From NCBI GenBank assembly GCA_002733865.1, contig NVXM01000007.1, positions 1 to 64,000 of the forward strand: a stretch of 64,000 nt of DNA. The letters run 5' to 3'. Both the position numbers and the translations under genes were made by a program. This document shows positions 27,261 through 36,032 of the stretch, in pieces (position 1 is the first letter of the stretch; every line of letters begins with the position of its first letter). This DNA comes from Sphingopyxis sp. GTDB lineage: Bacteria > Pseudomonadota > Alphaproteobacteria > Sphingomonadales > Sphingomonadaceae. The notes under the pieces were generated by a model. It was not told the DNA's origin, ran no database searches, and saw only the letters and a list, made by a program, of their open reading frames with translations.

Positions 27261-27334
27261 CCTGCAGGACATGCTTATTTGCTGCGCGAGGAGCGGGGCG
27301 AAGCCCGGCGGGGAAATAAGTATGGCTGTGCAGG
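27261..27334. repeat. Large imperfect inverted repeat between DUF736 and the next operon
   Basis: The left arm starts CCTGCAGGACATGCTTATTT (27261-27280) and the right arm ends near TGCAGG (27334) after AAATAAG at 27314. About 17 of 20 positions pair. A smaller stem, GGGC-GAA-GCCC, lies inside. The gap 27154-27579 has no gene. It may hold divergent promoters, and this repeat could be a protein-binding or single-strand structure of the element. Confidence 0.5.
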
Positions 27335-27579
27335 TTTTGCCGTCGAACGCGCTGGTCAGGACAAGACATCACCCACGCGAAATGGACGATTAAGAGTATT
27401 AGAGACAGTTGCTGATCGGTGCGTGGAGCCGCCTCAATGTTGCAATTCGCGGCGATAGACGTTTCGATTAGAGCCTGAGATCAGATGCCGGCGACCCACA
27501 AATTAAGCTCCACGCCTATTGAAACATCTACGCAGGTTCGCGTTGCATCCATCACGCTGATGTCAGATAAGTAATAGCG

Positions 27580-29115
27580 ATGACTATCAAGAGATTACCG
27601 CAATTTGCCGAACATTATTTCGCATCTGCTTGCTCCAAAGCCGGCGTGGTGTGCAATCCATCCCTGGAAGACGAATGCGGCTGGGACTTTCATTTGCAGT
27701 TTCCATCGGACGATAGGCCTGGCCTCCCGGCGGACATGCGAACAGCGCCGCCCGAAGCCTTTGTCCAAGTCAAATCTAAACTCAAAACGCCGCTCGTCGC
27801 CAAATTGAAGCTATCAAACGCGCTGCAGGCCAGCTTGTCCTCGCAGCCGCATTTTTTGGTCCTCGTCATTAAAGATGCGCAAACCGACAGTGTTCGATTT
27901 TACGCAAAGCACTTCTGGGAACCAGAGATCACGCGCAGTTTGAAGCGGGTCCGGGAGGCAGAAAGCAAGGGCAACTTTACGCTGAACCGTCGCTATATCA
28001 GTTTCAGTTTTCGTCCGGAAGACGAACATACGGACGATCTTTGTGAGTGGATGCAGTCTGTCATTCGCAAGCAGGGCAAGAATTATTCCGAGGAAAAAAC
28101 CAAGCTCTCGACCACGGTTGGATTCGGAAATGAGTTCGGCGAAATGCAGTTTTCTATTACGGCTGATGTGAAGGATCTTGAGGATTGGCAGATCGGTCTC
28201 AAAAAGGAACTGCCAGTCAACTCCATGGAGATCACCTCGAAGCGCTTTGGCATCCCCTTGCCCATGCAACCCGAGAAATTCTTGGGCGGAGTTGTCTCCG
28301 TCGACACTTCCGCTGGACCGTGTCAGCTCAGGCTCCAAGGCGGATCACCGACGACCGAACTGGTTCTCGAAGGAGAACTGTTTGGACTGCCACTCCCGCC
28401 TTCCCATTCCGGCGAAAATAGATGGAGGGTCGAGGCCGGTCCGCTTCGCATTATCGGCGGCACAAAGTCGCACCGTTCAACTGCCAGTCTGGATTTTGCG
28501 GAGAAAAAATCGCTTCGAGCGCTGTACGAATATTTGCAAATTTTCGCGTGGGGCAAGCATGGCAAGGTGGGTATGCAGCTTGTCCATGACGGCCAGAAAA
28601 TTCCGATGGGACATTTGGAATTTGATGCAAAACCGTCATGGGATTGCTCGCCGGTGCTTCCGTTGATGACTACGTTGAGAAAAATCGAAACGATTGATGG
28701 TGCTAACGATGCGCTGTTTTCATTCAACGAAATCATCGAAAGCTATGCGCAGCTGGAAACATTCAGCAAGCTGATTGAAAGCACATCACTCGAAATCCAC
28801 TATGAGCCGATTGAGGAAGATGATCCGATCCGGGCCATGCTCTTTTCGATCGGATGCAATGTCGGCGACAAATCATTTCTAGCGATCGTGGAGCGAACAA
28901 CGCACTCCGACAATATGGACAGCAAGCGACGGAAAATCGCTTTCAGGCATCCGCGCCTGCTCGATGGTATGATCCGTGAAGGCTCGTCGCAGAACCACAA
29001 AGCGGACATGAAGAGCGCTCTCGACGAGCAGGCGGACCGGCTTGGAGACAAGGACACATTGTGGGAAATCCATGACATTTTCGAATTTATCGAAAACAAC
29101 CGGAAGCCGAATTAG
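27580..29115 (+). CDS. Unknown protein with DUF4365-like nuclease N-terminus (511 aa)
   Basis: The first 150 residues look like the DUF4365 type of PD-(D/E)xK fold. ECGWDFHLQF supplies an Asp, AFVQVKSKL the QxK motif, and LSSQPHFLVLVI the next strand, followed by an RFYAKHFWE segment. The remaining 350 residues are mostly beta-rich with no known domain. No membrane segment is seen. It is first in a three-gene run ending in a Schlafen-like protein. A nuclease domain followed by a long unknown region suggests a defence effector or sensor. The ATG at 27580 has no strong ribosome site. The fold assignment is moderate and rests on motif pattern only. Confidence 0.65.
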   Translation: MTIKRLPQFAEHYFASACSKAGVVCNPSLEDECGWDFHLQFPSDDRPGLPADMRTAPPEAFVQVKSKLKTPLVAKLKLSNALQASLSSQPHFLVLVIKDAQTDSVRFYAKHFWEPEITRSLKRVREAESKGNFTLNRRYISFSFRPEDEHTDDLCEWMQSVIRKQGKNYSEEKTKLSTTVGFGNEFGEMQFSITADVKDLEDWQIGLKKELPVNSMEITSKRFGIPLPMQPEKFLGGVVSVDTSAGPCQLRLQGGSPTTELVLEGELFGLPLPPSHSGENRWRVEAGPLRIIGGTKSHRSTASLDFAEKKSLRALYEYLQIFAWGKHGKVGMQLVHDGQKIPMGHLEFDAKPSWDCSPVLPLMTTLRKIETIDGANDALFSFNEIIESYAQLETFSKLIESTSLEIHYEPIEEDDPIRAMLFSIGCNVGDKSFLAIVERTTHSDNMDSKRRKIAFRHPRLLDGMIREGSSQNHKADMKSALDEQADRLGDKDTLWEIHDIFEFIENNRKPN

Positions 29116-29226
29116 CATTGATGTCGCCGCATCCTCTCAAGAATTTTTACCAGCAAGCTTACGCAGCCCATATGTCGCTAGGTAAAAGCGAATTCCCTGT
29201 TGCGAATGAATAGGTTAGTATCAGGT

Positions 29227-29874
29227 ATGGAAGACAAAATTCTACACCAATATCCTTGCGTAATCATATATCGCAGTTCCGATGGGGGACCTCCTGTGCC
29301 ATACCCTTCAATGGATCGACCTGAAACACCGGATCGCCCCAACCGCGGCTTCATGGATTTTCGGGATGATCCTGACGGTGCCGAAGCAGTATTCGAAGCC
29401 CAAGATGTTCCCGGCCTTCAAGCGATGCTGCGGGCGGTCAACGCTAAAGGCTCATCGTTTATGTCGCTTGGCTGCGAACGCAATCTGAATATGCTGGACC
29501 CGCCAAAGGGCGATGCCACCTGCTATCTGAATTCGTATCTCGAAGTGACATACCGAGACGATGAACGGCAAGGTGAGCAGGATATGATTGATCTAGCAAT
29601 ATTGCTGGCCCAGCGATCCGAACTTGATGAGCGAAACTGGGCCAAACTTGAACTCGGGATCGAAGAGATGAAGCATTTTTTCGGTGAGAAAGGCAGGTAT
29701 TGCCTCCACATCGCTATCTCAGGATATGGACGCAGTAAGGAGGAAGCTTGCAAGACGCATGAGCATGCCGGTAGGCGGCTAGCGGGCGTTTTCGACCAGC
29801 TAATCAAACCAGCAGGCCATTCATCAAACGGGTCTTCATCTGATGCCAGCAAACAAGTTGACGACGTGCAATGA
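29227..29874 (+). CDS. Unknown middle gene of the Schlafen operon (about 215 aa)
   Basis: I do not recognise it. The protein starts MEDKILHQYPCVIIYRSSDGG and has an acidic middle (DFRDDPDGAEAVFEAQDVPG). It contains LGCERNLNMLDPP and a helix pattern LAQRSELDERNWAKLELGIEEM, then ends in a Ser-rich tail. It contains three or four Cys residues that are not arranged as a clear zinc site. Starts at 29206 or 29200 are also possible. Its stop overlaps the start of the Schlafen-like gene by 4 bp (ATGA), which ties the two together. It could be the specificity or regulatory subunit. Confidence 0.6.
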   Translation: MEDKILHQYPCVIIYRSSDGGPPVPYPSMDRPETPDRPNRGFMDFRDDPDGAEAVFEAQDVPGLQAMLRAVNAKGSSFMSLGCERNLNMLDPPKGDATCYLNSYLEVTYRDDERQGEQDMIDLAILLAQRSELDERNWAKLELGIEEMKHFFGEKGRYCLHIAISGYGRSKEEACKTHEHAGRRLAGVFDQLIKPAGHSSNGSSSDASKQVDDVQ

Positions 29875-31010
29875 TCGCGCGGAAATTTGAAGATATTAGC
29901 CTTGATGATCTGGCGCAGCTTATATCAAACCAGGTTGCCGAAAACCGGACTGTGGAGTTCAAACGCGAGCTGCCCAAAACGAATGACAACGGACGTAAGG
30001 AGTTTCTTGCTGACGTCACTTCATTTGCCAACGCGCAGGGAGGCGATATCCTCTTCGGGATCGATGCGCCGCAAGGCGTTGCTGCTCAAATCCAAGGGAT
30101 TGTCGTCGATGACTATGACAGCGAATTGCTACGCTGGGACAATATCCTGATCGATGGAGTCGAACCGAGATTGCCAGGGATAAAGATGCGCTGGGTCGAT
30201 TGCGGCGACCAGGGCCGCGTCATGCTGATCCGGATACCTGCGAGCACCATCGCACCCCACCGTATCACCTTCAAAAAGAGCCACCGCTTTTTCGGACGGA
30301 AAAGCAATGGCAAATATGAGATGGACACGCACGAATTGCGTGACGCGTTTGCGGGAAGCGAGGCGCTTCCCAAACGTCTGCAGGCTCTTCATCTGGATGC
30401 GGTGGAGGCGGCAAATCGCCGCGAATTGCCGGTCGGGCTGGGCGAGGAACCAAGAGTGGTCTTGTCACTCATCCCTGTTGGGCTGTTTCGTGAAAGCCGG
30501 AGCCTCGATGTGACTCCAGAAAACGCGCTCGCCCCGCACAAGCCGTCCGGTTATATGGATGCGGTCCGCATGATCGAGGGTGTGCTTCTGCACACCAACC
30601 CAACAGAGACCGGCGCAGTACGTTCCTATGCGATGACCCACCGTCAGGGCCGGACCGACATGGTTTGGACGATAGGCAGGATCGTACACGAATTGGGGCC
30701 GAACGAACTCAAGCTGGTCTGGCCCAAGAGATTTGAAGACGGCGTGCTGGATGCCGCCATCTCAGGCGCATCAAAACTTGGTCAGTTTGCGGTGGAGGGG
30801 CCTTGGCTGGTTTTCGTCACGGTGACCGGGATTAAGGACTATGTGATACGGCTCAGCGAAGAGCACGGCTCCGAACCAGCTTGGCGCGACGAGGTCACGC
30901 TTCCTCCGCTGATGATCGAACACATAAACCGTGCTGCACTGCTGCCGATCCTCCGATTCTTCTGGCTCGCTTTCGGTGAAGAGCGTCCAGCAAACCCGTT
31001 TGGCGAATAG
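29871..31010 (+). CDS. Schlafen AlbA_2-domain protein
   Basis: A 379-residue protein with an N-terminal AlbA_2 (Schlafen core) domain at about residues 10-160. It shows ENRTVEFKRELP, VTSFANAQGGDILFGID and the later RVMLIRIPAS and HRFFGRKSNGKYEM segments. Bacterial proteins with this domain bind nucleic acids, and relatives of eukaryotic Schlafens cut tRNA; a number sit in defence loci. The C-terminal 200 residues have no assigned fold. It is the last gene of the three-gene run that begins at 27580 and overlaps the middle gene by 4 bp. The putative catalytic acids are E in VEFKRE and the Asp/Glu that follow, which I cannot confirm. Confidence 0.82.
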   Translation: MIARKFEDISLDDLAQLISNQVAENRTVEFKRELPKTNDNGRKEFLADVTSFANAQGGDILFGIDAPQGVAAQIQGIVVDDYDSELLRWDNILIDGVEPRLPGIKMRWVDCGDQGRVMLIRIPASTIAPHRITFKKSHRFFGRKSNGKYEMDTHELRDAFAGSEALPKRLQALHLDAVEAANRRELPVGLGEEPRVVLSLIPVGLFRESRSLDVTPENALAPHKPSGYMDAVRMIEGVLLHTNPTETGAVRSYAMTHRQGRTDMVWTIGRIVHELGPNELKLVWPKRFEDGVLDAAISGASKLGQFAVEGPWLVFVTVTGIKDYVIRLSEEHGSEPAWRDEVTLPPLMIEHINRAALLPILRFFWLAFGEERPANPFGE

Positions 31011-31106
31011 CTAATAGATAGCCGCGCGAGGTTTGGCGACAGCCAAGCCCGCGCGGCCCGAATTTCAGCTCAGCGAAAAAGGGGCGGCACCCCCCCTTTC
31101 CCCTAT

Positions 31107-32870
31107 TCAAGCCGCCAGCTTATCATCCGGCTCTGCACCGGCGGGGGATGGCTCATCCTCTGCCAGAAGCCATTTGGCCCGCTCGGCAGCGCTGACACTT
31201 CCGACACCGCCGCGCTCGGTATAGGCCGATGGCGGAAAGGTCATCCAGCGCGGCACCCAGTGCTCATGCTTGGTGCGGCCATTTTCGCCGGTCAGATGAT
31301 CGGATATGATACCCTTCACCGTCTTGGCCTTTTCTCCGGCATTGGCGGCGGCAATCTTTGCCCCGCCGACCTCGGAAAGCAGCGCGGTCACTATCTCGCG
31401 GTCGCGCAGCAAATCGAAGAATGCATCGTCGGCCTGCCAATAGTCGGCCATCTCGACATCGAGATGGACGCCCAAGGTCTCAATCAGACCGGTGCCCGCC
31501 GCCAGCGTCTCGGCCATGACCACCGCCAAGATATCCATCACGTCGCTATCGGACAGATCGAGCAGGCGCAGCAATAGTCCGCTGACGCCCTTGTCTGGTG
31601 CATGACCGAGAGTTACCGTGGGTTCGTCGGCATCGAAACCGAGCATGGCAAGCACTGTGCGGCGGCGTTCGTCGAAACGGGTTTCGGCAGGGCTGGTTTC
31701 GATACTCTCGGTTATCGCCTCCTTGCGGCTGCGCTGGTCCTGCACCTTCACATTCCATAATGGCGAGCTGCAAATGGTGTGGGCGACCATTACCCGCAAG
31801 GCGATAGCGGGACTGCCCGCCAGCGCGCAGCGTACGGCGGCATGGCGGTGCAGATTTACATAGTCATTCATCGGACCGGTGATTTCAGGGCGCTGCACTG
31901 TATCCGACTTCGCGCCCTCTTGCCCCGCCTCGCGCCGCCGCGCTTCCTTGGCGGTCAGATAGCCTTCGTGGAAACTGACCTCGCCTTTACCGTTCACATC
32001 AATATAGACCCGCCCGCCCTTGCGCTTGGTGGTCTTGTCATATTCCCAATTGTGGAAATAGCTGTCGGGCGCGATGATCTCAACATCACTCCAGCCACCG
32101 TCCAGATATTCCGCCTTTTTCGCTTCGATAGCAGCGTTCTGCGCTTCCCAAAACTGGTCGGCATCAGCAAAATAACCGTCCTCGGCAAACAGGTCGGTGA
32201 CGATCTGGCCTTGGAACTCCGCCATATCGAACAGGGCGGCAGATATCGAAATCGACGCCCCGCCAAATAGCCAAGCCTTGAGTTGTCCCCCAAGCGGGGC
32301 ATAGCTATCCGCGTCCTTGAACAAAGCCAGCCACGCCTTTTGCTGTGCCTTGCTGGCAAGGGTCAGATGCCGGATGGTGGATGCATCGATTTCTTCCGCC
32401 GCATAGGCCTTGCGAATAGCGGGCAGCAAATTGCCAAGCGCCAAGATACGCTTGACCATGCTTTCCCCCATGCCAAAGGTCGCGGCAATATCGGCAAGGG
32501 TACGGCCCTTTTTGACTAGCGCCGTGAACGTTTCCCATTGGGTGACCTCGCCAGGATTTTCGCGGATGATATTTTCGATCAGCGAGGCTTCCAATGCTGC
32601 GGCATCATCGCCTGCCTCTAGAATTGCGCATGGCAAAGGCGCTTTGCTGCCACCTTCTTCCACCACAGTTTGGGCGGCATGATAGCGGCGGCGTCCGGCG
32701 ACTATTTCAAAACTATCAGCACTTCCGTTGGGCCGCACCAGCAAAGGTACCAATACGCCCCGCGCCCGCACCGAGGGCAATATATCGCTGATATCGGGCG
32801 GCTTTTTCGCATGACGCATATTGGCGGTTGATATGGTGAGGCTTTCCAGTTCGATGTTTTTGAGTTGCAT
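31107..32870 (-). CDS. parB: ParB/RepB-family nuclease-like protein
   Basis: A 588-residue protein. Residues 1-110 are the ParB N-terminal domain (SLTISTANMRHAKKPPDISDI; VPLLVRPNG; FEIVAGRRRYHAAQTV), which in ParB proteins binds CTP. A helix-turn-helix follows (FTALVKKGRTLADIAATFGMGESMVKRIL). The long C-terminal half is specific to plasmid and ICE forms and is of unknown fold. The ATG at 32870 is used; the extra upstream frame lacks similarity. No ParA gene is adjacent, so it may be a stability or regulatory factor instead of a full partition system. It is grouped with a 73-residue gene and ardC on the same strand, an arrangement common on sphingomonad mobile elements. Confidence 0.85.
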   Translation of the reverse strand: MQLKNIELESLTISTANMRHAKKPPDISDILPSVRARGVLVPLLVRPNGSADSFEIVAGRRRYHAAQTVVEEGGSKAPLPCAILEAGDDAAALEASLIENIIRENPGEVTQWETFTALVKKGRTLADIAATFGMGESMVKRILALGNLLPAIRKAYAAEEIDASTIRHLTLASKAQQKAWLALFKDADSYAPLGGQLKAWLFGGASISISAALFDMAEFQGQIVTDLFAEDGYFADADQFWEAQNAAIEAKKAEYLDGGWSDVEIIAPDSYFHNWEYDKTTKRKGGRVYIDVNGKGEVSFHEGYLTAKEARRREAGQEGAKSDTVQRPEITGPMNDYVNLHRHAAVRCALAGSPAIALRVMVAHTICSSPLWNVKVQDQRSRKEAITESIETSPAETRFDERRRTVLAMLGFDADEPTVTLGHAPDKGVSGLLLRLLDLSDSDVMDILAVVMAETLAAGTGLIETLGVHLDVEMADYWQADDAFFDLLRDREIVTALLSEVGGAKIAAANAGEKAKTVKGIISDHLTGENGRTKHEHWVPRWMTFPPSAYTERGGVGSVSAAERAKWLLAEDEPSPAGAEPDDKLAA

Positions 32871-32913
32871 GTGTCTTCTCCTTGATGTGGTCGCGCAAGG
32901 ACGTGCGCGGGCG

Positions 32914-33135
32914 TCATCCGTCTCGGGACGGAAGCTGGTCGAACATTTCGATCTGGTTGCGGGCATTTGTGTCGAACAATCCCTGATCGGCATCACGCTG
33001 CCGCTTGGTGGGTAGCATCGGTGCATTGGCGAGCATTGCCAGCCGGTCGGCTGTCGTGATCGGCTGGACCTCGGGTATCAGTGTCTGCTCGCCTATCTCC
33101 GTCTGTTCGGATGCGAATTTTGGAGCGCCGCTCAT
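32914..33135 (-). CDS. Small conserved ICE protein between ardC and parB (73 aa)
   Basis: A small protein (MSGAPKFASEQTEIGEQTLIPEVQPIT, ending NARNQIEMFDQLPSRDG) of a type found between ardC and parB on sphingomonad plasmids and ICEs. No function is known to me. It is hydrophilic, without a membrane segment, and the DTNARNQIEMF tail looks like the most conserved part. Its start overlaps the stop of ardC by 4 bp (ATGA), so it is co-translated. Confidence 0.75.
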   Translation of the reverse strand: MSGAPKFASEQTEIGEQTLIPEVQPITTADRLAMLANAPMLPTKRQRDADQGLFDTNARNQIEMFDQLPSRDG

Positions 33136-34073
33136 GCTGCGATATCCTGTCCGAACTCCGCGCCCTGCTGGAAAGCCAGCAGATAGTCAGCGGCCTTGCT
33201 GGCGGCGCTAGCGGCGCGAAAGATCGCGCGATTATCTTCGCGCAACACGTCGAGCCAAGAACCGAGATAATCGGCATGGCGCACGGTTGGCGCGATGCCG
33301 AGCGCGGCGCACAGATAGGCGGCGGCGAGTTCGGCAACCAGTTCCTCGCGAGCATAGCTGGCAGTGCCAAAGCGGCCTGTCTGGTCGCGGTCCAGCCGCG
33401 AGGGATGGCCCGTCCAGTGGCCCAGCTCATGGCAGGCGGTGCGATAAAAATTGATCTGGTCGGTGAAAGCGGGCTGCGGCGGCACCTGCACGTAATCTTG
33501 CAATGGCGCATAAAAGGCCCGCGCCCCGCCGATGCGAAAATCAGCCTCGGTCGCCGCGATAAGCTGTTCCGCCACTGGGACGACCTCGTGTTCGGGCAAG
33601 GGCGGTTGTTCGACGGTTAGTTTGTCGGGCAGACCGTCGCATTGCGCAACATTGAACAGGGTAAAGCGTTTGAGGAAGGGAACGGTCTGCGGCGTCTCGC
33701 CGCTCTGGGCAGCGCGCGCCTTTTCCGCTTCGGGGGTGAAGCGGTCGGCGTAGCAGACGGTCACGCCATGCTCGCCCTTGCGCACACATCCGCCCGCCTC
33801 TTTGGCTTGGCGAAAGGTCAGCCAGCCCTGACCGGCATAGCCGTGGCTAATGACCGCGCCCCATAATATCAATATATTGATACCCGAATAGCTGCGCCCC
33901 GAAACCGCATTGCGCGGCAAACCTGCACAGGCGGCTGAGGCATCCCAAAGCTGCACCCAAGGAAAACGGCCCGCTTCTAGTTCGGCGATAATCTGGTCCG
34001 TGACCTTGGCATAAAGCGATCCGCGCCCCTTGCTGCGACCGCTGCTTGCTTTCCATTTCCGTTTCTTGCCCAT
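33132..34073 (-). CDS. ardC: ArdC-family anti-restriction protein
   Basis: A 313-residue protein with the N-terminal ArdC single-strand-DNA-binding domain (VTDQIIAELEAGRFPW; SGRSYSGINILILW; GWLTFRQAKEAGG) and a C-terminal zincin-like domain with HELGH (H215-H219) plus EELVAELAAAYLC supplying the third metal ligand. ArdC proteins protect incoming single-stranded conjugative DNA from restriction in the recipient. The ATG at 34073 is supported by the conserved start; the longer frame is ignored. It is the first gene of the ardC/small/parB run. The leader upstream is dense in hairpins (34153-34415), perhaps allowing expression from single-stranded DNA. Confidence 0.92.
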   Translation of the reverse strand: MGKKRKWKASSGRSKGRGSLYAKVTDQIIAELEAGRFPWVQLWDASAACAGLPRNAVSGRSYSGINILILWGAVISHGYAGQGWLTFRQAKEAGGCVRKGEHGVTVCYADRFTPEAEKARAAQSGETPQTVPFLKRFTLFNVAQCDGLPDKLTVEQPPLPEHEVVPVAEQLIAATEADFRIGGARAFYAPLQDYVQVPPQPAFTDQINFYRTACHELGHWTGHPSRLDRDQTGRFGTASYAREELVAELAAAYLCAALGIAPTVRHADYLGSWLDVLREDNRAIFRAASAASKAADYLLAFQQGAEFGQDIAA

Positions 34074-34152
34074 GACGCACCTTTCAAACCTCACCAAAAA
34101 CCACCACAGCCTGCCCCGGGAAAGCGGAGTAGGCGGCAGAAGCGACTGGCAG

Positions 34153-34415
34153 GCCCGCATCAAGCGGGCGGCTGCATCCGTGAGGACTGGAGCAAAGCGG
34201 AAGACCCCGAAGGGGTTGCGGCCGGCTGCGGCGGGCCTAGAAGGAAGCGCCGCCCACTCCGATTTTCCGAGGCAGGCCATATAGAGCGCCGCCGCGCAGC
34301 TGCGCGGCGCCCGCATGGACTGACCATTGCAAGGCAATGGGCTGGCCAGCGCCAGCGATCGTCACCGCAAGGACAAGACCGGCGCAAAGCGCCAGGCTTG
34401 GTGATTGGTCCAATC
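34153..34415. repeat. Hairpin-dense leader upstream of ardC
   Basis: Seven inverted repeats lie within 263 bp: GCCCGC/GCGGGC (34153-34169), CCCC-GAA-GGGG (34205-34215), a perfect 20-bp palindrome (34290-34309), CCATTGC-AAG-GCAATGG (34324-34340), GCTGGCCAGC (34341-34350), GGCGC-AAA-GCGCC (34381-34393) and GATTGG-T-CCAATC (34403-34415). There is no gene here. Such structure would fold when the strand is single, as in a lead-strand promoter or priming site. The stretch from 34416 to 34870 shows only a short open frame (34675-34833, minus) with no good start. Confidence 0.55.
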
Positions 34416-34871
34416 ATAGAGCGCGGTCGCGCCAAGCGCGAGGCGCCACGATGTCGCATCTCAGCCTCAAAATCTCGAAACAGGCAAGGCTGGTTTGTGC
34501 GCGATGTGAGAAGAAGAATGATCACAAAACTGAAATTACAAAGTTGAGGTGGCCGCTGAACTGGATGTTGGGCAAACACGTTTGATAAATTCCGAATGAA
34601 CCAGCCCAGATGCGGGATTGGCAAAGTCTTTAGCGTTGCAACTCCTTAAGGCGCTTTTTCCGGCTGAGGGTAGTTTAGATTTTGCGGAAGGTTACAAAGA
34701 CGCGTGCACTGTCCCTCAGCAATTTTATGTAAATTGGTGATTGGTCTACCGAATCAAGCGCCATGAATTGTTCAACCTCTACCAATAAGCGATTAAATTT
34801 ATCGTTTCGTAAAAGAAGGTTGATGAGAGTATTATGGTATTAGGTAGCAAACGCACCAAGCCGAATATCGA

Positions 34872-35081
34872 TCAAAAAAACGACAGGATTAAGCCGCCTA
34901 ATCCGGTTACAAAGGCTACTGGAGCTATCCACCATTGGTTTTCGTTCCAGATAATTGTGGCACGTCGGCGGCGCTGAGTTTCAACAAGCGCTGTTTCCCG
35001 ATTTATCTGGCTGGTTACCATCGGAAGGGCTGCTTTCAGAGCCTTTGCTTGCGAGACACACCATCGCCGGTGCCTTCCCAA
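34872..35081 (-). CDS. Possible small membrane protein
   Basis: An open frame of up to 69 codons. The C-terminal part (WWIAPVAFVTGLGGLILSFF) is a convincing membrane helix, preceded by a charged stretch ETQRRRRATIIWNENQ. The start is unclear (35081 or 35021) and no ribosome site is visible. It could be the broken tail of a longer protein. Weakly supported. Confidence 0.3.
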   Translation of the reverse strand: MGRHRRWCVSQAKALKAALPMVTSQINRETALVETQRRRRATIIWNENQWWIAPVAFVTGLGGLILSFF

Positions 35082-35096
35082 TGGCCTGAATCATCG

Positions 35097-35168
35097 TTGG
35101 TTGGAAACTATCTCCCATTTCCTCGCAGTATACGATCTTTGTCTACGGCTAGACCTTGGTTGGAAACT
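35097..35168. repeat. Two direct copies of TTGGTTGGAAACT
   Basis: The 13-base word occurs at 35097-35109 and 35156-35168, 59 bp apart; the second copy touches the stop of the next gene. With only two copies it is not a CRISPR array. It may be a short duplication or a regulatory pair. Confidence 0.4.
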
Positions 35169-35362
35169 CAGTGTGCATAGATGTCTAACATCTTTTCGAT
35201 AGTTTCGATTACCTTCTTCAACATCGCAATGTGATGATCGCTGCGGTCAACGCCGTTGATTTTCCAGCGCATCTTACCGCTTTCAAAATTGCCTAATTGT
35301 TTCCTCGCCGAAGCCAACTGCGTTTTCCATTCTGCAATCAGTTGTTCTTGGTCCTTCATCAT
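35168..35362 (-). CDS. Small hypothetical protein downstream of yfbU (64 aa)
   Basis: The protein is helical and charged (EQLIAEWKTQLASARKQLGNFESGKMRWKINGVDRSDHHIAMLKKVIETIEKM), compatible with a short coiled coil. I do not recognise a family. It follows the yfbU-like gene by 14 bp on the same strand, so the two are likely co-transcribed. The stop lies at the second copy of a 13-bp repeat. Confidence 0.6.
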   Translation of the reverse strand: MMKDQEQLIAEWKTQLASARKQLGNFESGKMRWKINGVDRSDHHIAMLKKVIETIEKMLDIYAH

Positions 35363-35376
35363 TGAACGTGCTCCAA

Positions 35377-35883
35377 TTATGCCGCTAGAATAGCTTGGAT
35401 TTCATCCAAATTGAAACCACCGTGTCTAATTTCGAAGCCTTTGAAGACCTCATACATACGACGATAATTCGGTAACACCATACTGTGACTGTTTAATCCT
35501 CTACCGGCGAATTCTGGCCAGCGTTTCATTTTCTGGATGAGCATTATCGAAACACCAAAGTGGTCGTCGTGATTTCCGTCGAACCCTTCAAATAACTCTC
35601 GCTGGTCTTGTGGTATCTGAGCTAGCTCCTCCGGCTTAAGTTCCTTTATTGAATATTCGACAAAGCTACACATCGTCAAAATATCAGCGGTCTCTCGGAC
35701 CGTTGCTTCGTCCGGTCCCTCGTCGTGAAACAAACTGCCGTATTCCCATTTCAAGGCCCATAGATCGTTTCCAAATATGGCTTCCTTCACGAATTCTGGG
35801 TCAAGCTCGCCTTTCACGCCCTGCGCTTGGAGCAAATCGGCCAACATTACTGCGATCAACTTTTCACCATCGCTCATTTCCAC
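35377..35883 (-). CDS. yfbU: YfbU family protein
   Basis: A 168-residue protein resembling E. coli YfbU: MEMSDGEKLIAVMLADLL at the start, RETADILTMCSFVEYSIKEL in the middle, GFDGNHDDHFGVSIMLIQKM, and GGFNLDEIQAILAA at the end. YfbU proteins are small helical proteins linked in some reports to mazF-like cell death in E. coli, but their biochemical role is unknown. It is slightly longer than the E. coli form. It lies before a 64-residue gene on the same strand and next to an IS110 remnant, so it was probably brought in with the surrounding segment. Confidence 0.8.
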   Translation of the reverse strand: MEMSDGEKLIAVMLADLLQAQGVKGELDPEFVKEAIFGNDLWALKWEYGSLFHDEGPDEATVRETADILTMCSFVEYSIKELKPEELAQIPQDQRELFEGFDGNHDDHFGVSIMLIQKMKRWPEFAGRGLNSHSMVLPNYRRMYEVFKGFEIRHGGFNLDEIQAILAA

Positions 35884-35906
35884 AACAACTCTCCAAAGGA
35901 ATAAAC

Positions 35907-36032
35907 ATGTTTATTACTAATAACACTGAATCCGTTGATGCAAGCAAGCAATCAGTTGCGGTTGCGAATGGTTGTCCACAAGACGGTGTCGCCATCACCT
36001 TGCCGGCTGCGTCAGGCCGCAAGCACAGGTAA
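35907..36032 (+). CDS. Very small open frame, doubtful (41 aa)
   Basis: It starts MFITNNTESVDASKQSVAVA and has AAAGGA 7 nt before the ATG, so translation is possible. It is divergent from yfbU. Its 3' end overlaps the IS110 remnant, which argues for chance. It lacks a lasso-precursor pattern despite its position near the isopeptidase gene. Confidence 0.2.
   Translation: MFITNNTESVDASKQSVAVANGCPQDGVAITLPAASGRKHR

Noticed and set aside
32871..33026. N-terminal extension of the ParB-like protein
   Set aside because: It overlaps the 73-aa gene and lacks ParB similarity; the ATG at 32870 begins the conserved domain.
35097..35168. Two TTGGTTGGAAACT repeats as a CRISPR remnant
   Set aside because: Only two short copies, no third unit, and no cas gene in the window.
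35907..36032. Lasso precursor peptide near the isopeptidase
   Set aside because: The 41-aa frame has no Thr at the penultimate leader position followed by a Gly-started core with an acidic ring residue, and it overlaps an IS fragment.
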